NCBI RefSeq assembly: GCF_007673525.1
Contig: NZ_VDZU01000001.1
Location: forward strand, 806,001-870,000
Origin: Fictibacillus phosphorivorans
Lineage (GTDB): Bacteria; Bacillota; Bacilli; Bacillales; Fictibacillaceae
DNA: 64,000 bases
Direction: 5' to 3'
Position numbers and translations under genes: made by a program. Every line of letters begins with the position of its first letter. Positions within the stretch are counted from its first letter, which is position 1. Below the pieces are notes generated by a model, which saw only the letters and a program-made list of their open reading frames with translations, did not search any database and was not told the DNA's origin. Shown here in pieces: positions 63,331 to 64,000 of this stretch.

Positions 63331-64000
63331 ATGAATTTGTATTGTATCCGGCGATCGACATGCGTAATGGAAAATGCGTTAGGTTGATGCAAGGTGATTA
63401 TGACCAAGAAACGATCTATGGAGATTCTCCTTTTGATATGGCAAAACAGTTTGCAGATCAAGGTGCAGAATGGATTCACATGGTAGATCTTGATGGCGCG
63501 AAAGATGGGAAGAAGATCAATCACGAGTACGTATTAAGAGTTGCAAAAGAACTATCCGCAAAGGTCCAGATCGGTGGAGGTATCCGTTCGATGGAAGACG
63601 TTTCATTTTATCTAGACGCTGGTATTGATCGTGTGATCTTAGGAAGTGCCGCCGTTTCGAATCCAGAGTTTGTTCGAGAAGCGTTACAGCGATACGGTGG
63701 TTCGAAGGTGGCGATCGGACTTGATGCTCGTGATGGATTTGTAGCAACTGAAGGATGGCTCGAAACGTCCCATATTAAAGCTGTTGATCTAGCGAAAAGA
63801 TTAGTAGAAGAAGGTGCAGAGACGTTTATTTTCACTGACATCTCAAAAGACGGTATGCTGCAGGGACCAAACGTTGAAGCAATCGGAGAATTAGCGAGTG
63901 TCACTGGAAAAGAAGTGATTGCCTCTGGTGGTGTAAGCTCGATCGATGATCTTGTTCGTTTGAAAGCAGATGAACGTAACATCGCTGGTGCGATCATAGG
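63327..64000 (+). CDS. hisA: ProFAR isomerase HisA, 3' end beyond the window
   Basis: The first 224 codons are visible and open to the last base. (beta/alpha)8 barrel with [14 protein letters not shown] (catalytic Asp), the phosphate-binding IGGGIRS and [11 protein letters not shown], and FTDISKDGM (second catalytic Asp). Typical HisA has about 240-245 residues, so some 20 are missing. GAGGAGGG precedes the ATG. hisF and hisI should follow. Confidence 0.96.
   Translation, partial: MNEFVLYPAIDMRNGKCVRLMQGDYDQETIYGDSPFDMAKQFADQGAEWIHMVDLDGAKDGKKINHEYVLRVAKELSAKVQIGGGIRSMEDVSFYLDAGIDRVILGSAAVSNPEFVREALQRYGGSKVAIGLDARDGFVATEGWLETSHIKAVDLAKRLVEEGAETFIFTDISKDGMLQGPNVEAIGELASVTGKEVIASGGVSSIDDLVRLKADERNIAGAII

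Overview
The window comes from the chromosome of an endospore-forming Bacillaceae bacterium of moderate GC content. Three things show this: a gerA/gerB/gerC spore germination operon with a small fourth gene, a Spo0E-like phosphatase and an RsbR-type stressosome protein; Bacillus-type AGGAGG ribosome binding sites with frequent TTG/GTG starts; and a gene order close to that of Bacillus subtilis (csbA-uvrB-uvrA, yvlA-D, hprK-lgt-yvoD-ppaX-yvoF, hisZGDBHA). The genus cannot be fixed from the sequence; Fictibacillus or a relative is a guess.

Layout. 1-9.2 kb is an accessory catabolic operon on the plus strand: the end of a sodium/solute symporter, a GH31 sulfoquinovosidase with every diagnostic residue of E. 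coli YihQ at the same residue number, a FucI/AraA-like isomerase, a PfkA-family kinase, a GntR regulator, a class II aldolase, an aldehyde dehydrogenase and an AEC permease. Read together they spell sulfoquinovose uptake, isomerisation, phosphorylation, cleavage and oxidation to sulfolactate, by enzymes not homologous to those of the E. coli sulfo-EMP pathway except for the glycosidase. 9.3-14.7 kb (minus strand) holds a lipase-like operon and the germination operon. 15-20 kb holds Spo0E-like, LysR, a sigma-B-type promoter driving a MetOD1-domain protein, an RsbR paralogue, a cold shock protein and moaA. 20-24 kb carries a VOC dioxygenase-like gene, a TVP38 membrane protein and a peroxiredoxin/thioredoxin/Dps group with PerR-like and Fur-like boxes around its promoter. 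24-27.5 kb is a TAXI-TRAP transporter. 27.7-34.4 kb has an ABC-F protein, an alkyltransferase-like protein, a DUF2254 protein, a Hanks kinase next to a small basic protein, csbA and a TSUP permease. 34.7-39.5 kb is uvrBA; 39.6-43.3 kb a response regulator, an MCP/CheW pair and two small genes; 43.5-45.5 kb yvlABCD.

45.5-46.4 kb is a noncoding stretch with two inverted repeat elements and a candidate rod-shaped structured RNA, followed by an unannotated zinc-ribbon/S4-domain protein. 46.9-51.4 kb is the hprK-lgt-yvoD-ppaX-yvoF cluster; 51.5-58.7 kb has putP, several small genes, an Lgt-like/thioredoxin fusion and a calcium/proton antiporter; 59-64 kb is the histidine operon, cut by the window end inside hisA.

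Seven copies of a dispersed 150-420 bp intergenic repeat family, two 21-nt tandem arrays and a 29-nt palindromic repeat pair occupy most of the longer intergenic gaps. There are no insertion sequences, prophage genes, CRISPR arrays, tRNAs or rRNAs that I can see.
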